Notes: generated from the sequence alone by a model not told the origin. 64,000 nucleotides of DNA from CALLPQ01 sp964421675 (GCA_964421675.1 CAYQXV010000011.1:10399-74398), one strand, 5' to 3'; positions 1-8,779 are shown, counted from the stretch's first letter. Program-made: numbers and translations.

Positions 1-137
1 TTTATCGCGGATCCACGCTCCGAAATAGATTGGCGTTAGCACCCCTTTTTTGATGTGTTTCTGGGGCTGGATTTTTTCTATGAATTTGTAGAGTGTAGGC
101 GCGCTATTTGATTAAAATGACGCATAGAAAGGTTTTC

Positions 138-1079
138 ATGCCCGATTTCCATGCTGACTGGTCGAAAATACATCTAGTCGCTTCGCAAACCGGGGCAAAG
201 CTTGCGCTTCGCACCCTCGCAGCGCAAGGCACCCCGCGCGCCGTCATTCAATTCAATCATGGCGCTGCCGAACATGCGGGGCGTTACGGCGAATTTGCTG
301 AAAAGATGAGTGCGGCGGGCTTTCATTTTCTAGCCCACGATCATCGCGGCCATGGCAAAACCGAAGGGGACGGCGTTACCCCTCACATGTTTGGCAAAAA
401 GGGATGGGACCTTGTCATCGAAGATATGGGTGCCATTCATCGCCATATTGATGAGCAGTATGCGGACCTTCCCCGGATTGTCATGGGACATTCCATGGGG
501 TCGGTGGCAAGCTTTGAATTTATGCTGCAAAACCCTGACCGCGCACAAGCCATGGCGTTATTGGGCCCAACATTGCAAAAAACGCCTTTGATGCCGGTTT
601 TACGGTTTCTATTATCGGCAGAAGATGTAATCCGTGAGTCGTATGCATACAGCCCATTATTTCAGTCCATGGTCTGGACACCGTTCAACAAACCTTTTGA
701 GCCGTCCCGCACACCCTTTGATTGGCTGTCGCGTGATGAAGCACAAGTCGATGCCTATGTTAAAGATGAGGATTGTGGCTGGCCACCAACGGTAAATTTT
801 GCCCGAGAAATAAGCCGTGGAATTGCCGAAACCTATAAAGATGATCGACTGTCAGCGCTAAACACCGCCCTGCCCGTCCTGCTGATGTCCGGCACGCAAG
901 ATCCGTCTACCGAGTTTGGAAAATCCGTGCCTGAACTCTCTGCACGGTTAAAGGCTGCCGGCTTAAAAAATATAGACACTGAAATCTTCGCCGACATGCG
1001 TCATGAATTACATAATGAAACAGATAGCGCCCCTGTCTTTGAGCGATTAACTGCCTGGTGCCACGCTAATGCGCATTAA
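138..1079 (+). CDS. alpha/beta hydrolase, monoacylglycerol lipase/lysophospholipase type
   Basis: Serine hydrolase of the Hydrolase_4 (PldB/monoglyceride lipase) group, about 313 residues. Visible are the family opening motif HGAAEHAGRY, the nucleophile elbow GHSMGS (Ser about residue 119), an acid in SGTQDPST and a C-terminal His in MRHELHNE, so the triad is complete. There is no signal peptide, which suggests a cytoplasmic enzyme acting on monoacylglycerols or lysophospholipids; the exact substrate is inference. In-frame starts exist at 108 (TTG) and 117 (ATG), but AGAAAGG just before 138 supports the ATG at 138. The next gene is convergent. Confidence 0.85.
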   Translation: MPDFHADWSKIHLVASQTGAKLALRTLAAQGTPRAVIQFNHGAAEHAGRYGEFAEKMSAAGFHFLAHDHRGHGKTEGDGVTPHMFGKKGWDLVIEDMGAIHRHIDEQYADLPRIVMGHSMGSVASFEFMLQNPDRAQAMALLGPTLQKTPLMPVLRFLLSAEDVIRESYAYSPLFQSMVWTPFNKPFEPSRTPFDWLSRDEAQVDAYVKDEDCGWPPTVNFAREISRGIAETYKDDRLSALNTALPVLLMSGTQDPSTEFGKSVPELSARLKAAGLKNIDTEIFADMRHELHNETDSAPVFERLTAWCHANAH

Positions 1080-1106
1080 CCAACAGGCCGCAACAAAACT
1101 CTTGGA

Positions 1107-1913
1107 TCATATAGTTTCTTGATGCGAGGGGATTGATTGCTCGGCTCCGCCCTCTTCACCCTTAAACGGATATAACATCTGATCGACAAACCCTGCTGGT
1201 ACCGGATCGTGCGCCCCGTACCCACTTGGCTTTTTTCCCTGGGGCATGTGCATTGTCCCGAACACTTTATCAAAAACCGGAAGTTGCCCGGCGAAATTTT
1301 TATCAAATGCCTCGCGGTCATCACTATGGTGCCAATGGTGAAACTCCGGCGAGGCGGCGATCCATTTTAACGGGCCAAATCGAATATCGGCATTGGAATG
1401 AATAAGATGAGATTGCCATTTGTAGATCGCAGCAAAAATCACAATTGAGAGGTCTGAAAAGCCGAGAACAAAGATCGGCATTAAAGAGACCCCGCGGGTC
1501 AAAATTTGGTCAAGCGGGTGTACCCGGTGACCGGCGAGCCAGTCCATCTGTTCAATAGAATGATGCACGCTATGAAATCGCCACAAAACAGAAAAGGCGT
1601 GAAAGCCCCGGTGGATCCAGTAAAAGCCGAAATCTGCAATGAGTAATATCTCGATCAGCTGAACAATAACCGGTTGGCCAGCGATGGCTGCTTTGAAACC
1701 AGACGGCACCAACTTGCCAATGGTAAACACGCCCATTCCAATAATGACCGTCATACCAATGGCAACAACGAACCCTGACGCCAAAAGATAAACCGCATCG
1801 GTCTGCCAGCCTGAGCGCAGTATTTTTTTATCAGATTTAATAGGCCGCAAACGCTCTAGTGGAATAAAAACCACCATGAGGATCAGCGTATTGATTAATA
1901 ATTCTTTTACCAT
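1107..1913 (-). CDS. sterol desaturase / fatty acid hydroxylase family protein
   Basis: Integral-membrane di-iron hydroxylase of the FA_hydroxylase/ERG3 superfamily, 268 residues. The histidine clusters that bind the two irons are present: HRGFH, HSVHHS and EFHHWHHSDD. Several hydrophobic segments precede and separate them, giving the usual four-helix arrangement with a cytoplasmic active site. Members hydroxylate or desaturate lipid, sterol, hopanoid or carotenoid-like substrates; the substrate here is unknown. GGGTG lies shortly upstream of the ATG. It stands alone on the minus strand, convergent with the hydrolase and divergent from the methyltransferase-like gene. A second, diverged member lies at 5245-6165. 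Confidence 0.85.
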   Translation of the reverse strand: MVKELLINTLILMVVFIPLERLRPIKSDKKILRSGWQTDAVYLLASGFVVAIGMTVIIGMGVFTIGKLVPSGFKAAIAGQPVIVQLIEILLIADFGFYWIHRGFHAFSVLWRFHSVHHSIEQMDWLAGHRVHPLDQILTRGVSLMPIFVLGFSDLSIVIFAAIYKWQSHLIHSNADIRFGPLKWIAASPEFHHWHHSDDREAFDKNFAGQLPVFDKVFGTMHMPQGKKPSGYGAHDPVPAGFVDQMLYPFKGEEGGAEQSIPSHQETI

Positions 1914-2061
1914 ATCACCCAGCTCAATGTGTGAATGAGCTTCAGATTTATCGTTTACGATTTAAAAACACATTAAATTGGTGTGCGTTGCTTTAATCTT
2001 GTGATGCTCAACAACCATTTCTTAAAGCTAATTGCGTATTAACCTTGGGCGATATCGCTAT

Positions 2062-2709
2062 ATGAACAGCATTTGGATGGCCCCTATGAAACTGCCCGCA
2101 TTTTTAAATTCTCCGCGCTTCCTTGATCGCGCCGAACAGGTGATCGTCTCAATTCTGTTTTTGCTCCTGACCCAAAGATTGTGGCCAGAGAGTTTAAGTT
2201 TCTCAGAACTTGTGCCCATCCTAGTCTTGATCTCAGAGGGCATTGTCGTCTTGTTTATCATTTTGCGCCGACCAACCGATCAGATTTCAATGCGTTTTTC
2301 TGATTGGTTACTAGCGGCAGTAGGAACATTTTTCGCGCTCCTCGCGGGCCCGCCAGGCGAGCTGTTTATGCCAATGCTAGGCATTCCGATCCTGGTCATG
2401 GGCATCTGCATACATTTGGGCGCGAAGCTGAGTCTAAATCGCAGCTTTGGGTTAGTGGCCGCAAACCGCGGGGTTCGTTCATCAGGCCTGTATTTATTTG
2501 TGCGCCACCCAATGTATTCAGGCTATCTAGCAACTTATGTCGGGTTTTTGCTGGTCGCCCCGTCCCTTTATAATTTTGTTATCTATGTAATTGTGGCGGC
2601 ACTGCTGGTTGGTCGAATTTATGCTGAGGAACGCTTGCTTAAAGAAGATGAGAAATATCTCGATTTCTCAAAACAAGTCCGCTTTCGCCTTGTTCCCGGT
2701 ATCTTTTAA
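2062..2709 (+). CDS. isoprenylcysteine carboxyl methyltransferase-like membrane protein
   Basis: Multi-pass membrane protein of about 215 residues with the C-terminal signature of the ICMT/PEMT methyltransferase group: GLYLFVRHPMYSGYL followed by a hydrophobic hairpin and AEERLL. The RHPMY segment contributes to SAM binding in this family. Bacterial members methylate small lipids or have unknown substrates, so the reaction is open. A TTG at 2032 is in frame, but the ATG at 2062 is the simpler start; ATGs at 2077 and 2086 are also possible because no clear ribosome binding site decides. It is divergent from the upstream hydroxylase gene. Confidence 0.7.
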   Translation: MNSIWMAPMKLPAFLNSPRFLDRAEQVIVSILFLLLTQRLWPESLSFSELVPILVLISEGIVVLFIILRRPTDQISMRFSDWLLAAVGTFFALLAGPPGELFMPMLGIPILVMGICIHLGAKLSLNRSFGLVAANRGVRSSGLYLFVRHPMYSGYLATYVGFLLVAPSLYNFVIYVIVAALLVGRIYAEERLLKEDEKYLDFSKQVRFRLVPGIF

Positions 2710-2754
2710 AGACCGATCCCATTGCAGCGGGGCTTGCCGGGTTAGCGATGGGCC

Positions 2755-3225
2755 TTATTGATCGCCCTTGCGCTCATGCCAGCCCCAATCACCTAATCGC
2801 CAAAAGGCAAACCGCGCTAACGGCATCTCACTTGGGACAGGGTCAATTCCATGGCTCCCCCAAGGATGACATCGCAATAAACGCGAGAGTGTCAGCCAAC
2901 CGCCAGCCCAAACGCCATGCCTGATAAAAGCATCGCGCGAATAGGCAGAACATGTCGGCCAATGGCGACAACGAACCCCAAAAGCATAAAATACCGGCGA
3001 AATTGCCACTTTATATATCTTTAATAAACCAATAAACGGGCTGATAGCGATGGCCCGTGCCTTTGATATGTCTCGATCTGAGGCAAAACCCCTGTCATCT
3101 TGGCGTTCAGCTGTCTCAAATTCGTGCTGATTTGGGCAACAGAGCGAAACAGATCGCGGCTTTGGAACAGCCTGATTTCGGGGTTGGCTTTTCGAATAGA
3201 ATGCAGAATTACGATTTTTAGCCAT
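2755..3225 (-). CDS. yidD: membrane protein insertion efficiency factor YidD
   Basis: YidD family, an amphipathic inner-membrane-associated protein that assists YidC-dependent insertion. The diagnostic core runs from about residue 58 to 132: LLKIYKVAISP, CRHWPTCSAYSRDA, and RLLRCHPWGSHGIDPVP with the conserved cysteines. At 156 residues it is longer than the usual 70-100 because about 55 polar residues without recognisable features precede the core and a short tail follows it. The N-terminal extension may be partly an overcalled start, but no later ATG exists before the core. It is not next to rnpA-rpmH or yidC here, unlike in many genomes. Confidence 0.85.
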   Translation of the reverse strand: MAKNRNSAFYSKSQPRNQAVPKPRSVSLCCPNQHEFETAERQDDRGFASDRDISKARAIAISPFIGLLKIYKVAISPVFYAFGVRCRHWPTCSAYSRDAFIRHGVWAGGWLTLSRLLRCHPWGSHGIDPVPSEMPLARFAFWRLGDWGWHERKGDQ

Positions 3226-3432
3226 CTAGCTTACTACAAATCTCCATGATTCTCGATATTTTTCTGATTAACCTTAACCCTGCGCGTTAACCTTGCTCAA
3301 CCGCTAGGATTGGTGAAATTTATTGGGGTATCGTTAACGCAAACACAAGCTACACGTGTATTTTCCTATAAAATACTCCCTGAATAGGCGAACCCATTTG
3401 ACTCAAATTGCTATGCCTGCTTTACCTTTTAT

Positions 3433-3487
3433 TAAGATTTTTTAATGGGCTGGCACGCAATCTGCTTAGCTCATGGGGACAAAGTAA
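3433..3487. repeat. 55-bp direct repeat, left copy next to gap
   Basis: Bases 3433-3487 are identical to 3588-3642 across all 55 positions, and the copies abut the N run on both sides. An exact 55-base duplication ending at a 100-N gap is what de Bruijn scaffolding leaves when two contig ends overlap by the k-mer length. I infer that the real sequence contains one copy and little or no missing DNA. Confidence 0.85.
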
Positions 3488-3587
3488 NNNNNNNNNNNNN
3501 NNNNNNNNNNNNNNNNNNNNNNNNNNNNNNNNNNNNNNNNNNNNNNNNNNNNNNNNNNNNNNNNNNNNNNNNNNNNNNNNNNNNNNN
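3488..3587. other. assembly gap (100 N)
   Basis: Run of exactly 100 undetermined bases, a conventional placeholder length. ORFs that read through it, on either strand, are artefacts. Confidence 0.99.
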
Positions 3588-3642
3588 TAAGATTTTTTAA
3601 TGGGCTGGCACGCAATCTGCTTAGCTCATGGGGACAAAGTAA
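3588..3642. repeat. 55-bp direct repeat, right copy next to gap
   Basis: Second copy of the repeat at 3433-3487, starting immediately after the N run and ending about 20 bases before the start codon of the VPLPA-CTERM gene. Confidence 0.85.
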
Positions 3643-3664
3643 GACTAAATTTAAAGGTGGTATC

Positions 3665-4405
3665 GTGCGCAAACTAATTCTTCCTATACTAGCTTCATTC
3701 GCTCTCTGCGGGACGGCTTCAGCAACAGTAATCGTTTTGGATTTTGACGATAAGGATGCTGGCCAGATTGTAGACGGCCAAATCAATCCATTTGTATCGC
3801 TCTCAACAACGGGCGGCACAGGCAGCTCAATTGTTTTCGACACTCGCAACCCAACGGGCGGTGACGAAGATTTGGCGCTGATTACGAATGTAACCCCAGG
3901 AATGGGTAATCTTTCACCAGGCGGCAATGTTCTGATCATTGCAGAAAACCTGATTGACGCAGACATGAACGGTCTTGTTGATGTTCCTGACGACAATGCA
4001 AGTGGTGGTACATTTACTTTCGATTTTGCTCAGGATGTAACCTTCTTTGGGTTTAACGGAATTGATTTCACAGACGGCCGCGGGTTCTTGCAAGTCGATC
4101 TGTTTGACAGCCTGGGCGCTTCATTGCTTTCAACACGCATTGACGATATTGGCGGCTTCAGTGTCGACATCATTGCGGAAGTTGGTGACAATGCCTTCTT
4201 CGGACTTTTTGCAAATGTCTTTGGCGAAAACGGCATTGCCGGTGTTTCTCAAGCACAAATCACTCTTGGTGGTTCTGGCGCGATTGACAGCCTAACCTTC
4301 CACGTGAATGAAGTTCCAATTCCAGCTGCTCTGCCCTTGATGGTGACAGCACTCGGATTTGGTGGATTTGCTTCACGTCGTCGCAAGGCACGTCTTGCAA
4401 AATAA
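3665..4405 (+). CDS. VPLPA-CTERM sorting domain-containing protein
   Basis: Secreted protein of 246 residues. It has a Sec signal peptide (MRKLILPILASFALCGTASA) and a C-terminal tripartite sorting signal, VPIPAALPLM, then a hydrophobic helix, then the basic cluster SRRRKAR. This matches the VPLPA-CTERM class, which exosortase D-type enzymes are thought to process. The mature part is Asp/Gly-rich, beta-like and has no enzyme motif; an acidic stretch near residue 100 could bind calcium. GTG start preceded by AAAGGTGG. A strong terminator follows at 4433. No exosortase is in the window. It probably ends up at the cell surface or in extracellular matrix. Confidence 0.85.
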   Translation: MRKLILPILASFALCGTASATVIVLDFDDKDAGQIVDGQINPFVSLSTTGGTGSSIVFDTRNPTGGDEDLALITNVTPGMGNLSPGGNVLIIAENLIDADMNGLVDVPDDNASGGTFTFDFAQDVTFFGFNGIDFTDGRGFLQVDLFDSLGASLLSTRIDDIGGFSVDIIAEVGDNAFFGLFANVFGENGIAGVSQAQITLGGSGAIDSLTFHVNEVPIPAALPLMVTALGFGGFASRRRKARLAK

Positions 4406-4432
4406 CACTTAAAGTTATCACGGTTAAAATTA

Positions 4433-4460
4433 AGCCCCGGCATTTCGCCGGGGCTTTTTT
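4433..4460 (+). terminator. Rho-independent terminator of VPLPA-CTERM gene
   Basis: Perfect 9-bp stem, AGCCCCGGC pairing with GCCGGGGCT, a 5-base loop and a T6 tract. It lies 27 bases after the stop codon of the preceding gene. Confidence 0.95.
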
Positions 4461-4520
4461 GTTGCGTTATTGTTCCAGTGTATCAACGGGACTGAATGGC
4501 CAACTCAGCTATTAGCCAGC

Positions 4521-5069
4521 TCAACTATTAGATTGTGCAATCGCGGCTTCATTGCTGCTGAATTCTAACAGCTCGGCCCCCTTCAAAATCCCGTCATCAT
4601 TTCGATCAACATCGACAAACCTTAACCAGCTTAGCTGCACATACTCCGTACGGCTCAGCAGACCATCTGCACCCGCATGGGAATAAAAATCGCGCCGGGT
4701 CACCGCATCAATCCGAGTACGCTCTCCATCACTCAATCCTTTTGCAAAAGGATCCTCCTGTGAACCAGCGCTCAGATCTGTTTTCAAAGGCACGGCCATG
4801 CTCTCATCGTCATTTACCTCCACACGGGCATAGCCTTTCAGCCGGGTCAATTCTGCAAAAACGACCGACATGGCCACATATTCATCAGCCGACAATAAGC
4901 CATCTGCATCAAAATCGGCGTTTTTAAATCGGTGATTGGCGTGCGCCAGATAGGCCGGCGCACTTAACGCATTAATCGTCTTATCGCCGGACGATTGGCC
5001 AATGCCGGTAACGCTCGCCCCCAAGCCAAAAATTGCTGAACCCACTAATACTACCAGTGATTTTACCAT
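4521..5069 (-). CDS. EF-hand domain-containing secreted protein
   Basis: About 182 residues with an N-terminal signal sequence (MVKSLVVLVGSAIFGLGAS) followed by paired calcium-binding loops. DFDADGLLSADE and DVDRNDDGILKGAE are canonical 12-residue EF-hand loops with Asp at 1, 3, 5 and acidic residue at 12. A third, degenerate loop is HAGADGLLSRTE, which lacks the first Asp. The ATG at 5069 is chosen because GGGAGAG lies just upstream and the signal peptide starts there; a longer reading frame to 5171 has no such support. Probably a periplasmic calcium-binding protein of unknown role. Monocistronic. Confidence 0.8.
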   Translation of the reverse strand: MVKSLVVLVGSAIFGLGASVTGIGQSSGDKTINALSAPAYLAHANHRFKNADFDADGLLSADEYVAMSVVFAELTRLKGYARVEVNDDESMAVPLKTDLSAGSQEDPFAKGLSDGERTRIDAVTRRDFYSHAGADGLLSRTEYVQLSWLRFVDVDRNDDGILKGAELLEFSSNEAAIAQSNS

Positions 5070-5244
5070 CTTACTCTCCCAACACTTTGCTCTGTCTATG
5101 ATGGTAAGATCACCATGCGACCATGGTGTTGGTTCGCCGGGAATTGGGAAATTCAAGGGCGATTGTGGCAAAAACCAGTATTACAGAATTGTCAGAGAGT
5201 AGCGCGACCAGACCCGCGGCAAACAGGTGCATTGCGCTGGAAGC

Positions 5245-6165
5245 TTATTCAGCAGGCAATCGATCTTTCGATTTATTCCACCGCTCTTTGATTTTGGCCG
5301 ATGTCATGCGCGATCCGTCTGGGGACCATCCGGGCGGGCCAAAAGTATAGCCCACTATTTCCCGCCAGGATTTTGCCTGACGCACATCCTGAACAATGCC
5401 GTACCATTCATGGAACGCAATTTTGAATGGATTGAACGTGCCAATATTTTTGACAATGCCATAACGCGGGCGCTCGCTGGCCCGTTCCTCAATGAAGGTG
5501 CCAAATAACCGATCCCAAATAATCAGCGTACCCGCATAGTTTGCATCTAAATATTCCGGATTGGTTGCATGATGAACCCGGTGATGGCTGGGCGTATTAA
5601 ATATCCATTCAAACGGACCCAATCGATCAATTGTCTCGGTGTGAATCCAGAACTGATAAACAAGGTTAGCACCACTAACGAAGGCAACCATTTCAGGGGG
5701 AAAGCCAATCCATATGACCGGGATGGCGAATATGAAAGAGAAAGAAACTTTCCCGGTCCAGGTCTGACGCAGCGCCGTCGTCAAATTATAATGCTGTGAA
5801 GAATGATGCACGATATGGCTGGCCCAGAACCAACGCCGTTCATGGGCAATCCGGTGAAACCAGTAATAGGCAAGATCATCGGCAATAAAACAGATCAGGA
5901 TCGACCACCACGCAACGGGAATGGTCTCGATCAGCCGGACCTGATGCACTGCCCCAAATACGACCACCGCAATAGCGCCGCTGCCTAACATTCCGGCGAT
6001 CCGGTTGCCAAGCCCCATGGACAGGCTAGCAAAACTATCGCGGGCATCATAACGGCCAGGCTGTTCAACAGAGCGTTTCGCGCGCCGCCGGATCAAGATG
6101 ATTTCCAAAACGATCAAGATCAAAAAGGCAGGCACAGCCAGGCTAACAATATCAGGGTATGTCAT
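5245..6165 (-). CDS. sterol desaturase / fatty acid hydroxylase family protein
   Basis: Second di-iron membrane hydroxylase of the window, 306 residues. The iron-binding clusters are WFHRIAHERR, HIVHHSSQHY and HRVHHATNPEYLD, embedded among hydrophobic helices. The pattern resembles the alkylglycerol-monooxygenase/C-5-sterol-desaturase branch more than the copy at 1107. The start codon overlaps the stop of the upstream small gene by four bases (ATGA), so the two are translationally coupled and probably act together. The substrate is not evident. Confidence 0.85.
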   Translation of the reverse strand: MTYPDIVSLAVPAFLILIVLEIILIRRRAKRSVEQPGRYDARDSFASLSMGLGNRIAGMLGSGAIAVVVFGAVHQVRLIETIPVAWWSILICFIADDLAYYWFHRIAHERRWFWASHIVHHSSQHYNLTTALRQTWTGKVSFSFIFAIPVIWIGFPPEMVAFVSGANLVYQFWIHTETIDRLGPFEWIFNTPSHHRVHHATNPEYLDANYAGTLIIWDRLFGTFIEERASERPRYGIVKNIGTFNPFKIAFHEWYGIVQDVRQAKSWREIVGYTFGPPGWSPDGSRMTSAKIKERWNKSKDRLPAE

Positions 6166-6587
6166 CGTACAACCTTATCATAATCAACCGATAAGCGGCG
6201 AGCCCAATGTGCAGCCTCATCCTCGCTAGAGGCAGTCAGCTTGATTTTGCGAAAGAAGGGATCATTTACGTGGAACGTGATGAGGTTGCCGGACAGCAGA
6301 ACCTCGCGGGCATCGGCCCGGTCAAAGAGGCGATGGACAAGGTCGCCCCCGCTTCCATCAATGACAATGAGTTGGCCGCTATCACTTACCCCTAAGGCCC
6401 GATCCCCCGCCGGGTCTAGGAGCCATTGGGCGATCACTAGCCCCGGTTCCTGGTGGGCCAGAAAATCCTGCAATTTTGTCGGGGTCAGTGTCACCGGGAC
6501 GGAGGGAAAGGTCCGCCATATTAAGACGAGGAGCAGCGCGATGCCGCCAATAGAAATGGCCAATTCAATGGCGACATTTCCCGTCAT
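6162..6587 (-). CDS. small single-pass membrane protein coupled to desaturase
   Basis: 141 residues, not recognised. One N-terminal transmembrane segment (about residues 6-24, AIELAISIGGIALLLVLIW) is followed by a soluble domain of about 110 residues that looks alpha/beta, with short beta-like segments such as LIVIDGSG and NLITFHVND. Its stop overlaps the start of the sterol-desaturase-family gene by four bases, so both are made from one transcript. A partner, electron-transfer or regulatory role for the desaturase is only a guess; no cofactor motif is visible. Confidence 0.65.
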   Translation of the reverse strand: MTGNVAIELAISIGGIALLLVLIWRTFPSVPVTLTPTKLQDFLAHQEPGLVIAQWLLDPAGDRALGVSDSGQLIVIDGSGGDLVHRLFDRADAREVLLSGNLITFHVNDPFFRKIKLTASSEDEAAHWARRLSVDYDKVVR

Positions 6588-6711
6588 CTCTTACCTCTAA
6601 TTGGGCCCCAAAAAGTGGGCCTGAAAGTGCGCCCAAAAGTGAGCACGAGACGACAGCCCCTATTGGGGGCCGCCGCAAAAACTTTCTCGCGCTGCTGATA
6701 AGGCATCCGCC

Positions 6712-7134
6712 TTAGCCAACAATCTCATTATCTGAAAAGAAGAAGGCAATCTCTTCTTTCGCCGTATCAGGACCATCGGATCCATGCACAGAGTTCTCAC
6801 CAATGGATTCAGCATAGTCAGCACGGATTGTGCCCGCATCTGCTTCTGCCGGGTTGGTCGCGCCCATAATCTCACGGTTGCGCGCAACAGCATTTTCGCC
6901 TTCCAGCACCTGAACAACAACCGGGCCAGACGTCATGAATTCAACCAGCTCGCCAAAGAACGGACGCTCGCGGTGCACGCCATAAAAATCACCGGCCTGC
7001 TTCTCGCTCATATGAATACGCTTAGAGGCTACAACGCGAAGCCCCCCCTCTTCCAGCTTGGCAATCACTTTACCAGTGATATTCCGCCGGGTCGCATCGG
7101 GTTTGATAATCGAAAAAGTGCGCTCAAGAGCCAT
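6712..7134 (-). CDS. ndk: nucleoside diphosphate kinase
   Basis: Catalyses phosphate exchange between nucleoside tri- and diphosphates through a phosphohistidine. All 140 residues align with the family: the start MALERTFSIIKPDA, the Kpn-loop region, and the active-site motif NSVHGSD with His117. Length is normal. A longer in-frame ORF reaches 7245, but family homology begins at the ATG at 7134. Monocistronic on the minus strand; no terminator with a clear T tract was found downstream. Confidence 0.97.
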   Translation of the reverse strand: MALERTFSIIKPDATRRNITGKVIAKLEEGGLRVVASKRIHMSEKQAGDFYGVHRERPFFGELVEFMTSGPVVVQVLEGENAVARNREIMGATNPAEADAGTIRADYAESIGENSVHGSDGPDTAKEEIAFFFSDNEIVG

Positions 7135-7272
7135 TGTAGCTATCCTTATTGGGGGTGTTGCCATCAACACATATAGATGTTGGCGTCTCCCTAGCAATGG
7201 TGCGTTGTCAGGGCAAGAGCAAGTGAAGGGGCACAATCGCCGCATCCGGTAAGATGCCCCGCAAAACAGGGA

Positions 7273-8094
7273 CTAGTCCGTGTAATCGGGGATAGTTTCA
7301 TGTAGCTGCCCACCAACCCGGACTGGATCGATGCGCTCTGCGAGCCCGGTTTTGGGATCGGTTTGCACAACCAGGCCGCATACTGTGCCCTCGCCGGTTG
7401 CCGGGCTAAATCGGCCGGTTTGCATTTTATGCACAAAGCGATGAACCGGTTCGGCTTTATCCATCCCGATGACGCTATCATAATCACCGCACATGCCCGC
7501 ATCGCTCATATAGGCAGTGCCGCCGCGCAGTACATGGGCATCGCCCGTCGGCACATGAGTATGGGTTCCCACAACAAGGCTAACGCGGCCATCACAAAAA
7601 TGACCCATGGAATATTTTTCACTTGTCGCCTCAGCATGGAAATCAACCATGATCGCATCAACATCGCGGCCCAGCTCAAGTCCTGCTAACTCGCGGTCAA
7701 CCGCCGCACACGGATCATCGACAGAGCCCATGCCGCGCTGGCCTTGCGCATTCACAACCAGGACTTTGTACCCGGCTTTACTCTCAAACAGTCCAGCGCC
7801 GCGGCCCGGATTAGATTTTGGAAAATTGACCGGCCGCAACAAGGCCGCCTCGCGGTCAAACAAACCAACATCTTCGCGCTGGTCATAGGCATGATTGCCC
7901 GTGGTAAGCGCATCTGCCCCGGCATTGAGAATCTCATCGGCAATCGATGCGGTTACACCAAAACCGCCAGCGGCGTTCTCGACATTGACGACAACAAAAT
8001 CGAGACGAAGACGTTCACGCAAACGGGGCAATCGTTCCAAAAGCGCCAACCGCCCTGCCCGGCCCATTACGTCACCAAAAAAACCCAACCGCAT
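7273..8094 (-). CDS. YmdB-family metallophosphoesterase (TIGR00282)
   Basis: Calcineurin-like phosphoesterase of the YmdB/DR1281 type, about 273 residues. It begins MRLGFFGDVMGRAGR (Asp metal ligand), continues with VVVNVENAAGG and TTGNHAYDQ, and ends the core with VGTHTHVPTGD. Family members hydrolyse 2',3'-cyclic nucleotides; YmdB of Bacillus subtilis affects RNA turnover and multicellular behaviour. The start is set at the ATG at 8094, where family similarity begins, not at the longer frame to 8136. It lies 22 bases downstream of the 5-formyl-THF cyclo-ligase gene, the usual alphaproteobacterial order. Confidence 0.93.
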   Translation of the reverse strand: MRLGFFGDVMGRAGRLALLERLPRLRERLRLDFVVVNVENAAGGFGVTASIADEILNAGADALTTGNHAYDQREDVGLFDREAALLRPVNFPKSNPGRGAGLFESKAGYKVLVVNAQGQRGMGSVDDPCAAVDRELAGLELGRDVDAIMVDFHAEATSEKYSMGHFCDGRVSLVVGTHTHVPTGDAHVLRGGTAYMSDAGMCGDYDSVIGMDKAEPVHRFVHKMQTGRFSPATGEGTVCGLVVQTDPKTGLAERIDPVRVGGQLHETIPDYTD

Positions 8095-8116
8095 CGTCTC
8101 ATCATCCTTCACCGCA

Positions 8117-8728
8117 CTAAGGGAACCGAAGTGCATCGCGCTCTGTTATCATCCAGTCTAGCGGTTGATCTAACGGGGTGATAGGCAATTGGTCAACGCG
8201 TTGATCGCCATACCCAAACCCAACCACGGTAATATCGGGCCCTTCCTCGCGCAAAAGCGCAAGAGTGCGGTCATAATATCCACCGCCATAGCCAAGCCGG
8301 CCGCCCGACGCGGTAAAGGCAAGCAAGGGAACAAGAATAATGTCTGGGCGACAGGGTGAACTTTGCGCCTCTGGTGGCACTTTGGTTTGATAGCGCCCGG
8401 TCTCTAACGGTGCACCATGCTGCCATGTGCGGAACGATAATGGTTTGTTTTTTCGGGTAACGACAGGAAGAGCCAGCGTCACCGAGCCTGCGAACCGGTC
8501 GCGCAATTCCTTGGCCAGTGGCGCAGTATCAAGTTCGCTTCCAATCGGAAAATAGAGCGCAATACAACTTTTTTCAGGAATAGGAATATGGCGCAGGAAC
8601 TGACCCGCAGCGTGAACGCTCGCATCCTGGCGATCACGCGCCAGGGCTTCGCGCTTTGTTTTGGATTTCATCCGCCACATCTGTTTTGTGGGGCCATGGG
8701 GATCAAAAAATGAAAACATACTGCTCAT
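8117..8728 (-). CDS. 5-formyltetrahydrofolate cyclo-ligase
   Basis: Converts 5-formyl-THF to 5,10-methenyl-THF with ATP. The family signature RLGYGGGYYDRTL lies near residues 147-159 and the N-terminal basic substrate-binding helix (KTKREALARDRQ) is present. The 203 residues are slightly longer than average because of an N-terminal extension; starts at 8728 or 8719 both fit a GGGGA upstream. Operon with ymdB. The predicted 6S RNA lies directly upstream on the same strand, an arrangement known from many proteobacteria (ssrS-ygfA). Confidence 0.93.
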   Translation of the reverse strand: MSSMFSFFDPHGPTKQMWRMKSKTKREALARDRQDASVHAAGQFLRHIPIPEKSCIALYFPIGSELDTAPLAKELRDRFAGSVTLALPVVTRKNKPLSFRTWQHGAPLETGRYQTKVPPEAQSSPCRPDIILVPLLAFTASGGRLGYGGGYYDRTLALLREEGPDITVVGFGYGDQRVDQLPITPLDQPLDWMITERDALRFP

Positions 8729-8779
8729 TCCCCAATTTGAATTTTACTCGTGTAAACAATCGCCGCCAAAAAAGTGCCG

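Larger units (their letters stand above)
3226..3664. other. intergenic region with assembly gap
   Basis: AT-rich stretch between divergent yidD and the VPLPA-CTERM gene, containing the N run. Several TTAACC-like words lie at 3268-3290, but their spacing does not match a full CtrA site. The 5' leader of the downstream gene begins after the gap. No ORF is supported here. Confidence 0.6.

Noticed and set aside
1..42. Possible partial CDS on the minus strand at the left window edge (GTG start near 42)
   Set aside because: Only 14 codons are visible and no motif or ribosome binding site supports it.
3261..3340. Cluster of TTAACC words resembling CtrA half-sites
   Set aside because: Spacing is N2 and N9, not the N7 of a full CtrA site, and TTAA is common in this AT-rich stretch.
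3408..3996. ORFs reading through the N run on both strands
   Set aside because: They are translations of undetermined bases and overlap the VPLPA-CTERM gene in another frame.
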